DNA from: Peterkaempfera podocarpi
GTDB taxonomy: Bacteria > Actinomycetota > Actinomycetes > Streptomycetales > Streptomycetaceae
NCBI RefSeq assembly: GCF_042466665.1
Contig: NZ_CP162102.1
Span: forward strand, 2,418,001-2,482,000
Direction of reading: 5' to 3'
DNA: 64,000 bases
How positions within the stretch are numbered: the first letter of the stretch is position 1; every line of letters begins with the position of its first letter. This document shows, piece after piece, positions 26,367-35,472 of the stretch. Under the pieces are notes generated by a model. The model was not told the DNA's origin. It ran no database searches and saw only the letters and a program-made list of their open reading frames with translations. Both the position numbers and the translations under genes were made by a program.

Positions 26367-27500
26367 ATGCATCTCTCCGAGCTGCTCGCACGTCGTCCGG
26401 TGCCCGCCTCCGCGGTGTACCTGGCCCTGACCCGGCGGTGCCCGCTCCACTGCCGTCACTGCTCGACCATGTCCGGCCCGACGGCGGAGCAGCAGCCCGC
26501 CGAACTGTTCCAGCGCTTTGTGGAGACCTTCAGCCCCTCGGATCACCCGGAATTCCTGCTCCTCACCGGCGGCGAACCGCTGCTCCGCCCCGGGCTGGTC
26601 CGCACCCTGGCCGAGACCGCGCGGGCCGCCGGGACCCGTACGTACCTGCTCACCGGTGCGTTCTTCGCCCGTGGCGGCACCACGCCCCGGCCGGTGCGTG
26701 CCGCGCTGCGGGCGGTGGACCATGTCGCGGTGAGCATCGATGCCTTCCACGAGGCGGAGGTGCCCCGGCAGCAGGTCTTCCGGGTCCTCCACGAGACCCT
26801 GGCCGCAGGCCGGCACGCCAGCGTCCAGGCCTGCGGGACCGGGCCCGACGACCCCTTCCTCACGGCGTTGACACGGCAGGTCCGCGCGGAGTTCCACGAC
26901 CGCGTCCCCATGCTGGTCAGCACCCTGCAGCCGGTCGGCCGGGCGCGGTCCTGGCTGGCCGGCCCCGACGGCTCGCAGTCCGGACCGGCCGCCCGTCCCG
27001 AGCCTCCGCCCCGGGCCGCACCCTGCGACCTCGTGTCCTGGCCCGCCATCGGCTTCGACGGCACCATCGCCGCCTGCTGCAACCAGGATGTGCTCGACCA
27101 GTCGCCACCCCCCGAGCACCTGCGGCTCGGCCACATCGGCTCGACGACGTGGCCGGAGGTGCGCAGCAGGTCCACGTCGTCGCCTGCGCTCCGGGCGCTG
27201 CGCACACGGGGTCCGTTACAGCTGGCGCACCGCTTCGCCGGGCCCGTCCGGGACCGGCCCGTACCCGCCGACTACTGCGGGACCTGTCGTGCCCTCTCCA
27301 CCCCACCAGGAGCCCTTGAGCGCATCGAGGCAGAGGGTTCACGTGCGACGACGATGCTGTTCGAACAGCAGGCGATCGCCCTGCAACTGGGCGCGGGCCC
27401 GGTCGGCTTCGCTCGTCGGCACGGTGATCCCTCCCGGGCCGAACTGGTGCTGCTGGGCAGCCCGGGCCAGGCCGAAGGAGCGGTCCCATGCGCCACCTGA
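26367..27500 (+). CDS. Radical SAM/SPASM-like enzyme (rSAM-D)
   Basis: A 377-residue enzyme with a GAAGGAGG site. Cluster motif CPLHCRHC begins near residue 25; LLLTGGEPLLRPG follows; the C-terminal region has CDLVSWPAIGFDGTIAACCNQD and YCGTC, a Cys pattern shared with rSAM-E and compatible with auxiliary iron-sulfur clusters. VAVSIDAFHEAEVPRQ is a distinctive segment also seen in rSAM-B. One rare TTA codon (27216-27218) is present. It overlaps rSAM-E by 13 nt. Confidence 0.92.
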   Translation: MHLSELLARRPVPASAVYLALTRRCPLHCRHCSTMSGPTAEQQPAELFQRFVETFSPSDHPEFLLLTGGEPLLRPGLVRTLAETARAAGTRTYLLTGAFFARGGTTPRPVRAALRAVDHVAVSIDAFHEAEVPRQQVFRVLHETLAAGRHASVQACGTGPDDPFLTALTRQVRAEFHDRVPMLVSTLQPVGRARSWLAGPDGSQSGPAARPEPPPRAAPCDLVSWPAIGFDGTIAACCNQDVLDQSPPPEHLRLGHIGSTTWPEVRSRSTSSPALRALRTRGPLQLAHRFAGPVRDRPVPADYCGTCRALSTPPGALERIEAEGSRATTMLFEQQAIALQLGAGPVGFARRHGDPSRAELVLLGSPGQAEGAVPCAT

Positions 27501-28492
27501 CCCTGGCCCAGGCCGATGTGCTGCGCGCACGGCGGGGCAGTTCGGCCCTGCTCTACCTCACCGACCGCTGTCCGGTCGGCTGTGACCACTGCTCGGTGAG
27601 CGCGCTGCCCCGGCCCTCCGGGACCATGGACGACAAACTCCTCGACCGTCTGGTGGGGGGACTGTGCGAGAGACCGCGCATCCGCCTGGTGGGGATCTCC
27701 GGCGGGGAGCCCTTCATGGAGCGCCGTGCCCTGGAGTCCGCCACGGGCAGGCTGGCGAAGGCCGGTAAGCAGCTGATCCTCTACACCAGCGGCAACTGGG
27801 GCCGGGACGACGGCACGGCTCCCGGCTGGACCCGTGCCGTGCTCTCCCGGGCCTCCTGCGTGGTGCTCAGTACCGACAGCCACCACGCGGCTCGCATCCC
27901 CGAGAGCCGCTACCTCGCCGCGCTGCACGCCGCGGCCTCGACAGGGAGCTGGATCGCGGTACAGGTACTCGGCACTCCCGCGCAGACCGCGGAGGCGGAG
28001 CGGCTGCTCACCGCGGCTTTCGGCACGTCCTGGCGGGACCGGGCGGAGATCCGGCGTACCGCGCTGGTGCGGCGGGGCCGTGCCGCCGGGCTGACGCCGG
28101 CGCGCAGCCCCCTCCCGGGCAGCTCCTTCGGAGTCTGCCCGCTGGCCTCCGCTCCCGTGGTCCGCTACGACGGGCGGCTCGCCGCCTGCTGCAACGAGGA
28201 CGTCGTCACCGGGCACGGGCCCGCCTCACTCCACAGTTCCGCGCGGGACCCGCAGGAGCTGCACACGTCCCTGGACGCTCTGGAGCGCGACCCCTTCCTG
28301 CGCGCCGCCACCGCCGTCGGGCTCGGCACGCTGACCCGGCTGCCGAGCTACCGCGTCCTCGGGGAGCAGAACCACCAGGACATCTGCTCCCTGTGCTGGT
28401 CGCTGCTCGACGCCGGCGCGGGCCGTGACCCGGCCGTGCAGGCGATCGGCCTCGCGGCGACGCAGCCCGGCACCCCACACGCTCAAAGGTGA
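27488..28492 (+). CDS. Radical SAM/SPASM-like enzyme (rSAM-E), paralogue of rSAM-D
   Basis: A 334-residue enzyme. Cluster motif CPVGCDHC starts near residue 28, LVGISGGEPFMERR follows, and the C-terminal Cys set (VCPLASAPVVRYDG, LAACCNEDVV, ICSLC) matches rSAM-D in order and spacing, so the pair arose by duplication or co-inheritance. STDSHHAARIPESRY corresponds to the SIDAFHEAEVP stretch of rSAM-D. The two may act sequentially on the same substrate or as a complex. It is followed after 4 bp by the diiron oxidase gene. Confidence 0.92.
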   Translation: MRHLTLAQADVLRARRGSSALLYLTDRCPVGCDHCSVSALPRPSGTMDDKLLDRLVGGLCERPRIRLVGISGGEPFMERRALESATGRLAKAGKQLILYTSGNWGRDDGTAPGWTRAVLSRASCVVLSTDSHHAARIPESRYLAALHAAASTGSWIAVQVLGTPAQTAEAERLLTAAFGTSWRDRAEIRRTALVRRGRAAGLTPARSPLPGSSFGVCPLASAPVVRYDGRLAACCNEDVVTGHGPASLHSSARDPQELHTSLDALERDPFLRAATAVGLGTLTRLPSYRVLGEQNHQDICSLCWSLLDAGAGRDPAVQAIGLAATQPGTPHAQR

Positions 28493-28496
28493 TCGC

Positions 28497-29198
28497 ATGA
28501 CCGCTGCCACCCTGGTCCGCACCGTGCTGTGGCTGACCCTGCCCGCAGTTCAGTCCGCCGCCCAGACGCTGTGGACCGCACCGGGGCTGAGGGAGCGCTA
28601 TCCCGCCTATCTGGGCACCATGCACGGGCTGGTCAGGGCTTCGGTACCACTGATGGAGGCCGCGGTCGACCGCTGCGGCCACCTGCCTGCCCGCGACCCC
28701 TGCGCCGAGCCGCTGGCCAGGTACCTCCGGACACACATCGAGGAGGAACAAGGCCATGACGACTGGCTGCTGGAGGACCTGACCGCGCTGGGAGCGCGGG
28801 AGCCCGGCGCACTGCTCGCCCGCGCTCCCGCCGAGGACATCGCAGCGCTGGCCGGCGCCCAGTACTACTGGATCCGCCATTACCACCCCGTATGCCTGCT
28901 GGGATACATCGCCGTGCTGGAAGGGTGCCCTCCCCGCGCGGACATGGTCGACCGGCTGCCCGCGCTCACCGGACTGCCGGCCTCGGCCTTCCGCACCCTG
29001 GCCGGACATGCCGCCCTCGATCCCGGCCATCTGCGAGAGCTCGACCAGCTCCTCGACGGGCTCCCGCTGAACCCTCCGGTCGCCGCAGCGGTCGCCCGCA
29101 GCGCCGCATACACGGCAGACCGTGCCGCGGCGCTGCTGCGCGGCCTGGTGCACGACGGCCCCGGCCCGGCGTCCGGCCCCCGGCACCAGAGCCCCTGA
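28497..29198 (+). CDS. Haem-oxygenase-like diiron oxidase (HDO family)
   Basis: A 233-residue helical protein starting at the ATG at 28497. Ligand-like residues are where the HDO superfamily has them: HIEEEQGHDDW around residue 80, YYWIRHYHPVCLLGY around 122, and HAALDPGHLRELD (HxxxDxxH) around 170. Known members carry out oxygen-dependent C-C cleavage, N-oxygenation or desaturation of free or carrier-bound amino and fatty acids. In an operon with two radical SAM enzymes it probably acts on their product. Family assignment is by motif only. Confidence 0.8.
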   Translation: MTAATLVRTVLWLTLPAVQSAAQTLWTAPGLRERYPAYLGTMHGLVRASVPLMEAAVDRCGHLPARDPCAEPLARYLRTHIEEEQGHDDWLLEDLTALGAREPGALLARAPAEDIAALAGAQYYWIRHYHPVCLLGYIAVLEGCPPRADMVDRLPALTGLPASAFRTLAGHAALDPGHLRELDQLLDGLPLNPPVAAAVARSAAYTADRAAALLRGLVHDGPGPASGPRHQSP

Positions 29199-29225
29199 TG
29201 GACGCGCAGAGAAGGTAGTTCCGTC

Positions 29226-32200
29226 ATGACATGCTCGGTCTGTCAGTCCGCTGTGCCGGACGACGCCCGCTTCTGCCCCAACTGCGGCACACGCGCCGAG
29301 CCGCCGGCCGTGCCCACCCGTGAGCTGAGAAAGACCGTCACGGTCCTGTTCTGCGACATGACGGACTCCACGGCGCTCAGCGGCCGCCTCGACCCGGAGC
29401 CACTGCGCGAGGTGATGGTTCGCTACTACGCCCTCATGCGCTCCTGTCTGGAGCGCCACGGCGGCACCGTCGAGAAGTACATCGGCGACGCGGTGGTGGC
29501 GATCTTCGGTGTGCCGGTGCTGCACGAGGACGACGCACTGCGCGCGCTGCGCGCCGCGACGGAGATGCTCGACGCCCTGGCACCCCTCAACCTCGAACTG
29601 CGCGCGCTGATCGGCGTGGAGATCGGCATCCGCATCGGCGTGAACACCGGTGAGGTCGTGGCCGTCGAGGACGCCCTGTCGGGCCAGGTACTGACCTCGG
29701 GCGAGGCCGTGAACGTCGCTGCCCGGCTGCAGCAGCACGCCGCTCCCGGCGAGATCATCCTTGGGCCGGTCACCCACAACCTGACCACCGGCGACACCGT
29801 GGTCGCCCCGGTCGGTGAACTCACCCTGAAGGGCAAGGCCGAGCCTGTTCCCGCCTGGCGGCTGCTGGATCTCTCCCCGGGAGGGGCAGCCGGATTCCCA
29901 GCCCGCGACGAGCCCTTCTTCGGACGCTCGGCGGAGCTGGAACAGCTCACCACGGCACTGGACGAAGCCACTGGCGCGGCGGACTGCCGGCTGGTGACGC
30001 TCCAGGGTGACGCAGGTCTGGGCAAGACCCGGCTGGCGGCCGAGTTCATGGTGAAGGCAACCGGGCGGGGAGCTGTGGTCGGAGTGGGACGCTGTCCGCC
30101 CTACGGCGAAGGCCGGACCCTGTATGCGCTCGGGGAGGCTCTGCGGCAGATCGTGGACGCGGCGCGGGACCGCGGCGCACTGGGCCCGGAGCAGGGCTTC
30201 GACGTCCGGGACGCCCTGGCGTACCTCGAATCCGGCCTGCTGCTCGACGGGGCCCCCGGCGAACTGCCCGACCAGTTGACCTGGGCCGCAACCCTCGTTC
30301 TGGAGACGATCGGACGCCGGCACCCCGTCGTTGTGATCCTGGACGACGTGCAGTGGGCGAAGCCGGCTCTGCTCGAACTCCTGGGGCATCTCGCCGGCGG
30401 CATCACCGGCGCCCCGGTGCTCATGCTGGTGCTGGCCAGGCCGGACCTGCTCGAGACCTCTCCCTCATGGGGCGGCATCGCACCCGGCACCGGTTCGTTG
30501 GTGCTGGGTCCGCTGGGTGCCGGGGACGCCAGGCTGCTGGTGACCGCGCTCAGCGAGTCGGCGTCGCCGCTTCGGGCAGAGCTGGTCGAACAGATCGTGG
30601 AACGTGCGGAGGGAAACCCGTTCTTCCTGGAGCAGCTGGTCGCCATCGCCGACCAGGGCAGTACCGACTCGCTCCCGCCCACCGTGCAGTCCGTGATCGC
30701 GGCCCGCCTGGATCTGCTGGACCCCGTGGACCGGGAGGTGCTTTTACGCGCCACCGTGCCCGGGCGCCGGTTCTCGGCCGCGGAGCTGGGGGCTCTGCTC
30801 CAGGAGGATCCCGCCATCGGCGATCCGCCGGACCAGACGCTCGTCCCGCTCACCCACCGTCGGCTGATCGTCGCCGAGCACACCGGGGAGAGATACCGCT
30901 TCTCCGGGGCGCTGGTCCGCGACGTGGCCTACCACGTCCTGTCCAAGCGGGCCCGGTTGCGCTTCCACGAACGGCTCGCCGGCTGGCACCGGCAGCACCC
31001 GGACCGCCACGACCAGGTCGGACTGCACCTGGAACAGGCCTACCGTCTCGCCACCTCGCTGGGCCCGGCCGACCAGCAACACGTACGGCAGCTGCGGACC
31101 GACGCGGCAGCGGCCCTGGCCCTGGCCGGCGCCCAGGCTCTGCGCCGAAGCGACCTCCACTGGGCCGCGGACCTGCTCACCCGCGCACTGGACCTGCACG
31201 ACCCCTCCTCGCCGGAACGGCAGGCCGTCACCGTCCACCTGGCCGAGGCCCGGCTGCTGCTCGGCACCGACCCGAGCGCTCTGGAGACCCTGCGCACCCT
31301 GGCCGACGAGGCGTCGGTGGACGGTGACCAGCGCACCGCCTGTCATGTGCGACTGCTGCTGGGCGCGTTGGAGATGCCTGGACCGTCCGCGGTCGAGGAC
31401 GTCCTGGCCACCGTCCCGGTCTTCGAGTCGGCGGGAGACCATCTCGGCCTCACCCGGGCCTGGCTGCGCGTCGGCCAGCTGCGCCAGCTCGGCGGACGCT
31501 ACGGGGAGGCTGAGGGGCTGCTGCGACGTGCCCTGCGGCACGCCCTCCAGACCGACACACAGTTCGAGCTCGCGACGGTGATCGGCGGCCTGGCGACATC
31601 GCTGTGGCGCGGGCCCACCCCGGCCGAGGCGGCCATGGCGGGGTGCGGCGCGCTGCTCGCCGAGCACGCGGTGGGCCGCCGGGTCGTGCGCGCGACGGTG
31701 AACTGTCCGCTCGCGGTCCTGCTCGCCTACCGCGGCACGTTCGACGAGGCACGCTCGCTGGTGCAGACCTCAGCCCGGATCATCGATCAGCTCGGACATG
31801 CCTATGGTGCGGCAAGCATGCAGATCTTCGCCGCCACGGTGGAGGGTATGGCTGGACGGTGGGACGCCGCCGAGGTGCTGCTGCGCGACGCCGCGGCAGC
31901 AGGTCTGCGACTGGGTGACACACTCAGCTCCTCGGCTGCCGCCGCGGGGCTGGCCCGGGCACTTCAGGAGCAGGGCAGGAACCAGGCCGCGCTGCGCGTC
32001 ACCGAGGGCACCACCCTCACCACGGGGGATCCGTTCCTGGACGCCGAGATCCACGGGGTAAGGGCTCGGGCGCTCGCCCTCCGCGGCGACCGGGAGCCTG
32101 CTCTGCGGGACGCGTCGCGTGCCACGGCGGCCGCAGCCGGCACCGACTCAACGGCCTGCCAGGCGATGGCGGCACTCGACCGCGCACACGTCCTGAGAGC

Positions 32201-32333
32201 CCTGGGGGACGACCGGGGCTCGGTCGCAGCCGCCACCACTGCTGAACACCTCTTCCAGGCCAAAGGCCACCTTGTGGGTATCCGATGGGCGGCCTCGATC
32301 GGCGCCCAGTCCCGGGACACGGATGTGACATGA
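29226..32333 (+). CDS. Class III nucleotide cyclase fused to AAA/STAND ATPase and TPR-like region
   Basis: A 1035-residue signalling protein. An N-terminal zinc ribbon (CSVCQSAVPDDARFCPNCG) is followed by a class III cyclase domain (about 35-200) with metal Asp in VLFCDMTDST and YIGDAVVAIFG and transition-state Asn/Arg in VNVAARLQ, so it is probably active. An ATPase domain follows: Walker A GDAGLGKTR, Walker B VVILDDVQWA; then a long TPR-like helical region. No DNA-binding domain is present at the C-terminus, which ends QSRDTDVT. A TTA codon occurs at 30744-30746. It overlaps the subtilisin start (ATGA). Confidence 0.93.
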   Translation: MTCSVCQSAVPDDARFCPNCGTRAEPPAVPTRELRKTVTVLFCDMTDSTALSGRLDPEPLREVMVRYYALMRSCLERHGGTVEKYIGDAVVAIFGVPVLHEDDALRALRAATEMLDALAPLNLELRALIGVEIGIRIGVNTGEVVAVEDALSGQVLTSGEAVNVAARLQQHAAPGEIILGPVTHNLTTGDTVVAPVGELTLKGKAEPVPAWRLLDLSPGGAAGFPARDEPFFGRSAELEQLTTALDEATGAADCRLVTLQGDAGLGKTRLAAEFMVKATGRGAVVGVGRCPPYGEGRTLYALGEALRQIVDAARDRGALGPEQGFDVRDALAYLESGLLLDGAPGELPDQLTWAATLVLETIGRRHPVVVILDDVQWAKPALLELLGHLAGGITGAPVLMLVLARPDLLETSPSWGGIAPGTGSLVLGPLGAGDARLLVTALSESASPLRAELVEQIVERAEGNPFFLEQLVAIADQGSTDSLPPTVQSVIAARLDLLDPVDREVLLRATVPGRRFSAAELGALLQEDPAIGDPPDQTLVPLTHRRLIVAEHTGERYRFSGALVRDVAYHVLSKRARLRFHERLAGWHRQHPDRHDQVGLHLEQAYRLATSLGPADQQHVRQLRTDAAAALALAGAQALRRSDLHWAADLLTRALDLHDPSSPERQAVTVHLAEARLLLGTDPSALETLRTLADEASVDGDQRTACHVRLLLGALEMPGPSAVEDVLATVPVFESAGDHLGLTRAWLRVGQLRQLGGRYGEAEGLLRRALRHALQTDTQFELATVIGGLATSLWRGPTPAEAAMAGCGALLAEHAVGRRVVRATVNCPLAVLLAYRGTFDEARSLVQTSARIIDQLGHAYGAASMQIFAATVEGMAGRWDAAEVLLRDAAAAGLRLGDTLSSSAAAAGLARALQEQGRNQAALRVTEGTTLTTGDPFLDAEIHGVRARALALRGDREPALRDASRATAAAAGTDSTACQAMAALDRAHVLRALGDDRGSVAAATTAEHLFQAKGHLVGIRWAASIGAQSRDTDVT

Positions 32334-33175
32334 GCGGAGAAACGCACCTTCGGGCCACCGCCCACCCGCCACTGACCTGGAACGCCCTCGGTCGGAGCCG
32401 GGAAGCGCTGACCATCGAAGCCGACTGGCCCCACCAGATCACCCCCGAGTGGGCCTGGGGGGGGTCCTCCGGACGGGGTGTCCGGGTGTGCATCGTGGAC
32501 AGCGGAATCGAGGGGGACCATCCCGATGTGGGGCCGCTCCAGGGTTCCTTCGCCGTTGTCGCCGCGGACACGGGCGGACTGGCCGTCGAGCAGGTGGTGG
32601 ACGGCGACAACTGCGGGCACGGTACCGCTTGTGCCGGCATCGTCCGCTCGCTTGCGCCGGAGTGCGAGCTCTACAGCGTCCGGGTGCTCGGTGAGGGCTA
32701 CAGCTCGTCCGGCGACGCGTTCGTCACCGGGCTGCAGTGGGCGGTCAGACAGGGCTTCGACGTGGTGAGTCTCAGCTTGTCGACCACGCGCCGACGCTTC
32801 GCCGAGGCCCTGCATGCGATCGCCGACGAGGCCTACTTCAATGGCACGGTACTGGTGGCCTCGGCGCACAACACTCCGGTGGAGAGCTACCCCTGGAGGT
32901 TCTCCTCCGTCATCTCGGTCGGCAGCCACGCGGTCCAGGACCCGGCCCTGGTGCTCTACAACCCCGTCCCTCCGGTGGAGTTCTTCGCCTATGGGACCGA
33001 TGTCGACGTGGCCTGGGTCGGCGGTCTGCGCAGTCGGATCACCGGCAACAGCTTCGCCACACCCCACGTTGCCGGCTACTGCGCGCTCGTCCTGAGCAAA
33101 CATCCACAACTCACCCCCTTCCAGGTCAAGAGCTTGCTCTACCTCACCTCCGACAACGTGAAAGGGTTCGCATGA
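32330..33175 (+). CDS. Cytoplasmic S8-family subtilisin-like protease
   Basis: A 281-residue protease from the ATG at 32330. The full catalytic triad is present: Asp in CIVDSGIEGDHPDV (about residue 58), His in NCGHGTACAGI (about 98), Ser in GNSFATPHVAGY (about 243). No signal peptide or prodomain is visible, so it acts inside the cell. In this context it is the best candidate for removing a leader peptide from a modified precursor. Coupled by ATGA on both sides to the cyclase-ATPase and the GAF protein. Confidence 0.93.
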   Translation: MSGETHLRATAHPPLTWNALGRSREALTIEADWPHQITPEWAWGGSSGRGVRVCIVDSGIEGDHPDVGPLQGSFAVVAADTGGLAVEQVVDGDNCGHGTACAGIVRSLAPECELYSVRVLGEGYSSSGDAFVTGLQWAVRQGFDVVSLSLSTTRRRFAEALHAIADEAYFNGTVLVASAHNTPVESYPWRFSSVISVGSHAVQDPALVLYNPVPPVEFFAYGTDVDVAWVGGLRSRITGNSFATPHVAGYCALVLSKHPQLTPFQVKSLLYLTSDNVKGFA

Positions 33176-33822
33176 CCGAGAACCGCAATGTGGTGGCGGC
33201 AGTGTCCGTGCTGCTGGGAGAGGCGGAACGCGACCATCAGGAGCTGCTGGGGTCCGTGGTGAACGTCGCGCGCGCACTGTTCGGGGCTGCGGCGGCGTCG
33301 GTGTTCCTGCTTGACGAGCAGTCCGGAGAGCTGGTCTTTGAAGCCGTCTCCGGCGAGGGCGAGGGCCACCTGCTGGGCGAGCGGTTCCCGGCCTCCCGCG
33401 GCATCGCCGGCTGGGTCCTGGCGGCCCAGGAACCCCTGGTGGTCAGCGATCTGTCGACGAACGCGACCTTCGCCCGGGATCTCGCGGAATCGACCGGATA
33501 TGTACCCGGATCACTCATGGCGGCTCCCCTGATGCGCGGTGAGGAGACCATCGGCGTGATGGAGGTGCTCGATCCGACGCCCAGCGCGGTCAGCCCGCTC
33601 GGCGCGGCGGAGTTGCTCACCCTCTTCGCCGGACAGGCAGCGGTTGCGCTCGGGGTGGTCCAGCACAACCGTGCCGCCCGCCGGATGCTCACGCAGGAAG
33701 CCGGCGAGCTGACCGACCTGGCAGAGGTCGCGCGGCTGCTGGAGGAACTCGGCGCCGACCGCCGCGCCGCGGGACTGAACCTGCTCGATTCGGTGCACCG
33801 GCTGCTCTCGCGGGCGGGATGA
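33172..33822 (+). CDS. GAF-domain protein
   Basis: A 216-residue cytoplasmic protein coupled (ATGA) to the subtilisin gene. A GAF fold is indicated by ARALFGAAAASVFLLDEQSGEL, GERFPASRGIAGWVLAAQEPLVVSDL and SLMAAPLMRGEETIGVMEVLD, with a C-terminal helical tail. GAF domains bind small ligands or cyclic nucleotides. Next to a nucleotide cyclase this could be the receptor for its product, though no output domain is attached. Confidence 0.9.
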   Translation: MTENRNVVAAVSVLLGEAERDHQELLGSVVNVARALFGAAAASVFLLDEQSGELVFEAVSGEGEGHLLGERFPASRGIAGWVLAAQEPLVVSDLSTNATFARDLAESTGYVPGSLMAAPLMRGEETIGVMEVLDPTPSAVSPLGAAELLTLFAGQAAVALGVVQHNRAARRMLTQEAGELTDLAEVARLLEELGADRRAAGLNLLDSVHRLLSRAG

Positions 33823-33865
33823 CGTGTGAACGAAGACCACCAGAACGGCGCAGGAAGGGACGACC

Positions 33866-34879
33866 ATGCGATTTGACGTGCCACTGAAGATCGCCGCAGC
33901 CGAGCTGTGGCTGCCGGACGCGCGCGAGACGGCCGACGATGCCGTACGCGCCGGAATACTGGAGCCCGAGCGTGCCAGGGCCAACGACTACGCCGAGGTC
34001 CCGGTCAGCGACATCCCCCCGCCCCAGATGGCGGTGCGCGCGGCCACCGCCGCGCTGCAGAACACGACGGCCGGCCGTGACGAGATAGGGCTGCTCGTCC
34101 ATGCCTGGACCTACTACCAGGGCCAGGACTACTGGGAGCCGGTGCACTACATCATCAACGAGCTGTCCCTGCCCCGTGCCGTCCCCCTGGGTGTCAGCCT
34201 CGGCTGCAACGGCGGAATCGCCGGTGTCGAGGCGGCGGCCTGCCGGCTCGTATGCGACAGCGACATCAGGGCCGCCGTACTGACCACAGCCGAGCGGTTC
34301 TCCCCACCGCAGTTCGACCGCTGGCGCGCGAACCTCGATGTCACCTACGGAGACGCCGCGACAGCGCTGGTGCTCGACCGGGAGGACGGTCCCTTCGAGC
34401 TGCTCAGCACCGCCACCGTGGCCGCCACGGAGTTCGAGGGCATGTACAGGGCCCCATGGGCCACAGCCCCGTTCCAGCACGAAGCGACGATCGACATCCG
34501 TTCCAAGCTCCGGAACTTCCTGGCCACAGGCAACGGTCCCCGTTTTGCCGCCGTCGCCACCGATGCGGTGCTGCGCACCGTCACATCGGCACTGGCGCAG
34601 GCCGGCCTCACCCCGGACGACCCGAGGATCCGGATCATCGCGCCCCCACGGTTCGGGGCCGAGCTCATCGAGCGGTCCTACCGTTCGGTACTGGCCGGGC
34701 TGACCAAGGCCGAGACGCTGAATCTCGGACGGCACACCGGTCATCTCGGCGCGGGCGACATGGTCGCCAATCTCGCGGACATCGCCCGGGCACGGATGCT
34801 GGAGCCCGGCCAGGTAGCCCTGATGCTCTCGGCCACAGCAGGCTTCACCTGGTCGTGCATGGTGGTTCGCGCCACCTGA
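33866..34879 (+). CDS. KAS III-like (CerJ-type) acyltransferase
   Basis: A 337-residue thiolase-fold protein; the ATG at 33866 has a GAAGGGAC site. The active-site Cys is in GVSLGCNGGIAGVEAAA (about residue 115); near the C-terminus GHLGAGDMVANLADIAR replaces the canonical FabH Asn-containing segment. This GHxGAGD pattern, and the first-domain DYAEVPVSD, recalls KAS III-like enzymes that transfer acyl groups (CerJ, PtmR types) rather than elongate fatty acids. It probably acylates a pathway intermediate or primes a carrier. No carrier protein is adjacent. Last gene of the plus-strand operon before a 775-bp gap. Confidence 0.88.
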   Translation: MRFDVPLKIAAAELWLPDARETADDAVRAGILEPERARANDYAEVPVSDIPPPQMAVRAATAALQNTTAGRDEIGLLVHAWTYYQGQDYWEPVHYIINELSLPRAVPLGVSLGCNGGIAGVEAAACRLVCDSDIRAAVLTTAERFSPPQFDRWRANLDVTYGDAATALVLDREDGPFELLSTATVAATEFEGMYRAPWATAPFQHEATIDIRSKLRNFLATGNGPRFAAVATDAVLRTVTSALAQAGLTPDDPRIRIIAPPRFGAELIERSYRSVLAGLTKAETLNLGRHTGHLGAGDMVANLADIARARMLEPGQVALMLSATAGFTWSCMVVRAT

Positions 34880-35472
34880 CCCGGCGGGGCGAGAGGGCTC
34901 AGCCCGGTCGCCCCACGTCGGTCGCCCCGCCCTGACCGCCCGCCCTGATCGCCCGCCCTGATCGCCGAATACGTCGCCGCCCGGAGGGGGCTTCCTGCCC
35001 CTCAACTCCGGGCGCGCGAGGGCGTGCGCAGACCGATGCCGGACATGAGGCGCTGCCCAGGCGTTCGGTGTCCGGTCGACCGCCCGTGCGTACGGCGCCG
35101 TCGGCCCACACCGCGGCCTGCCGCGCCGTGGCCCCGCACGAGGTCGCCCGCCTCCCGGCCCGCCCCACCGCAGGCCCAGGGCGCTGCCGTCGGCCGGGGA
35201 GGCGCCACAGGAGCACCCCCGAGGGGCCGCCGGGCGGCGCCGGGGCGGAACACCCACACTCACTGTCGCCCCCGGGCGCCGCGGGCCGGACTGCGCCCTG
35301 CGCCCGGGGGACCACGCCTGGTGGTCCCCTCGTCACACCGCCGACCGCACGGCACGGTCCCGGAGCCGTCCGCCCACCGGGGCTGTCGCCACCCCTCGGG
35401 CCGCGGACTCGAGCGGTAGTGGCGCCCCCTGAGCCGAGCCCTTGCTGAGCCGGCGTCAGACGCCTCTGTTCG
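34880..35472. other. GC-rich intergenic region without recognised gene
   Basis: About 590 bp of extremely GC-rich sequence after the KAS III-like gene. Overlapping open frames on both strands encode only Pro/Arg/Gly-rich low-complexity products and lack ribosome sites. It precedes the operator-like repeats. Confidence 0.6.

Noticed and set aside
28206..30389. Long antisense open frame of 727 codons opposite the HDO and cyclase genes
   Set aside because: It is the complement of strongly supported genes and has no recognisable domain or ribosome site; GC-rich DNA routinely gives such shadows.
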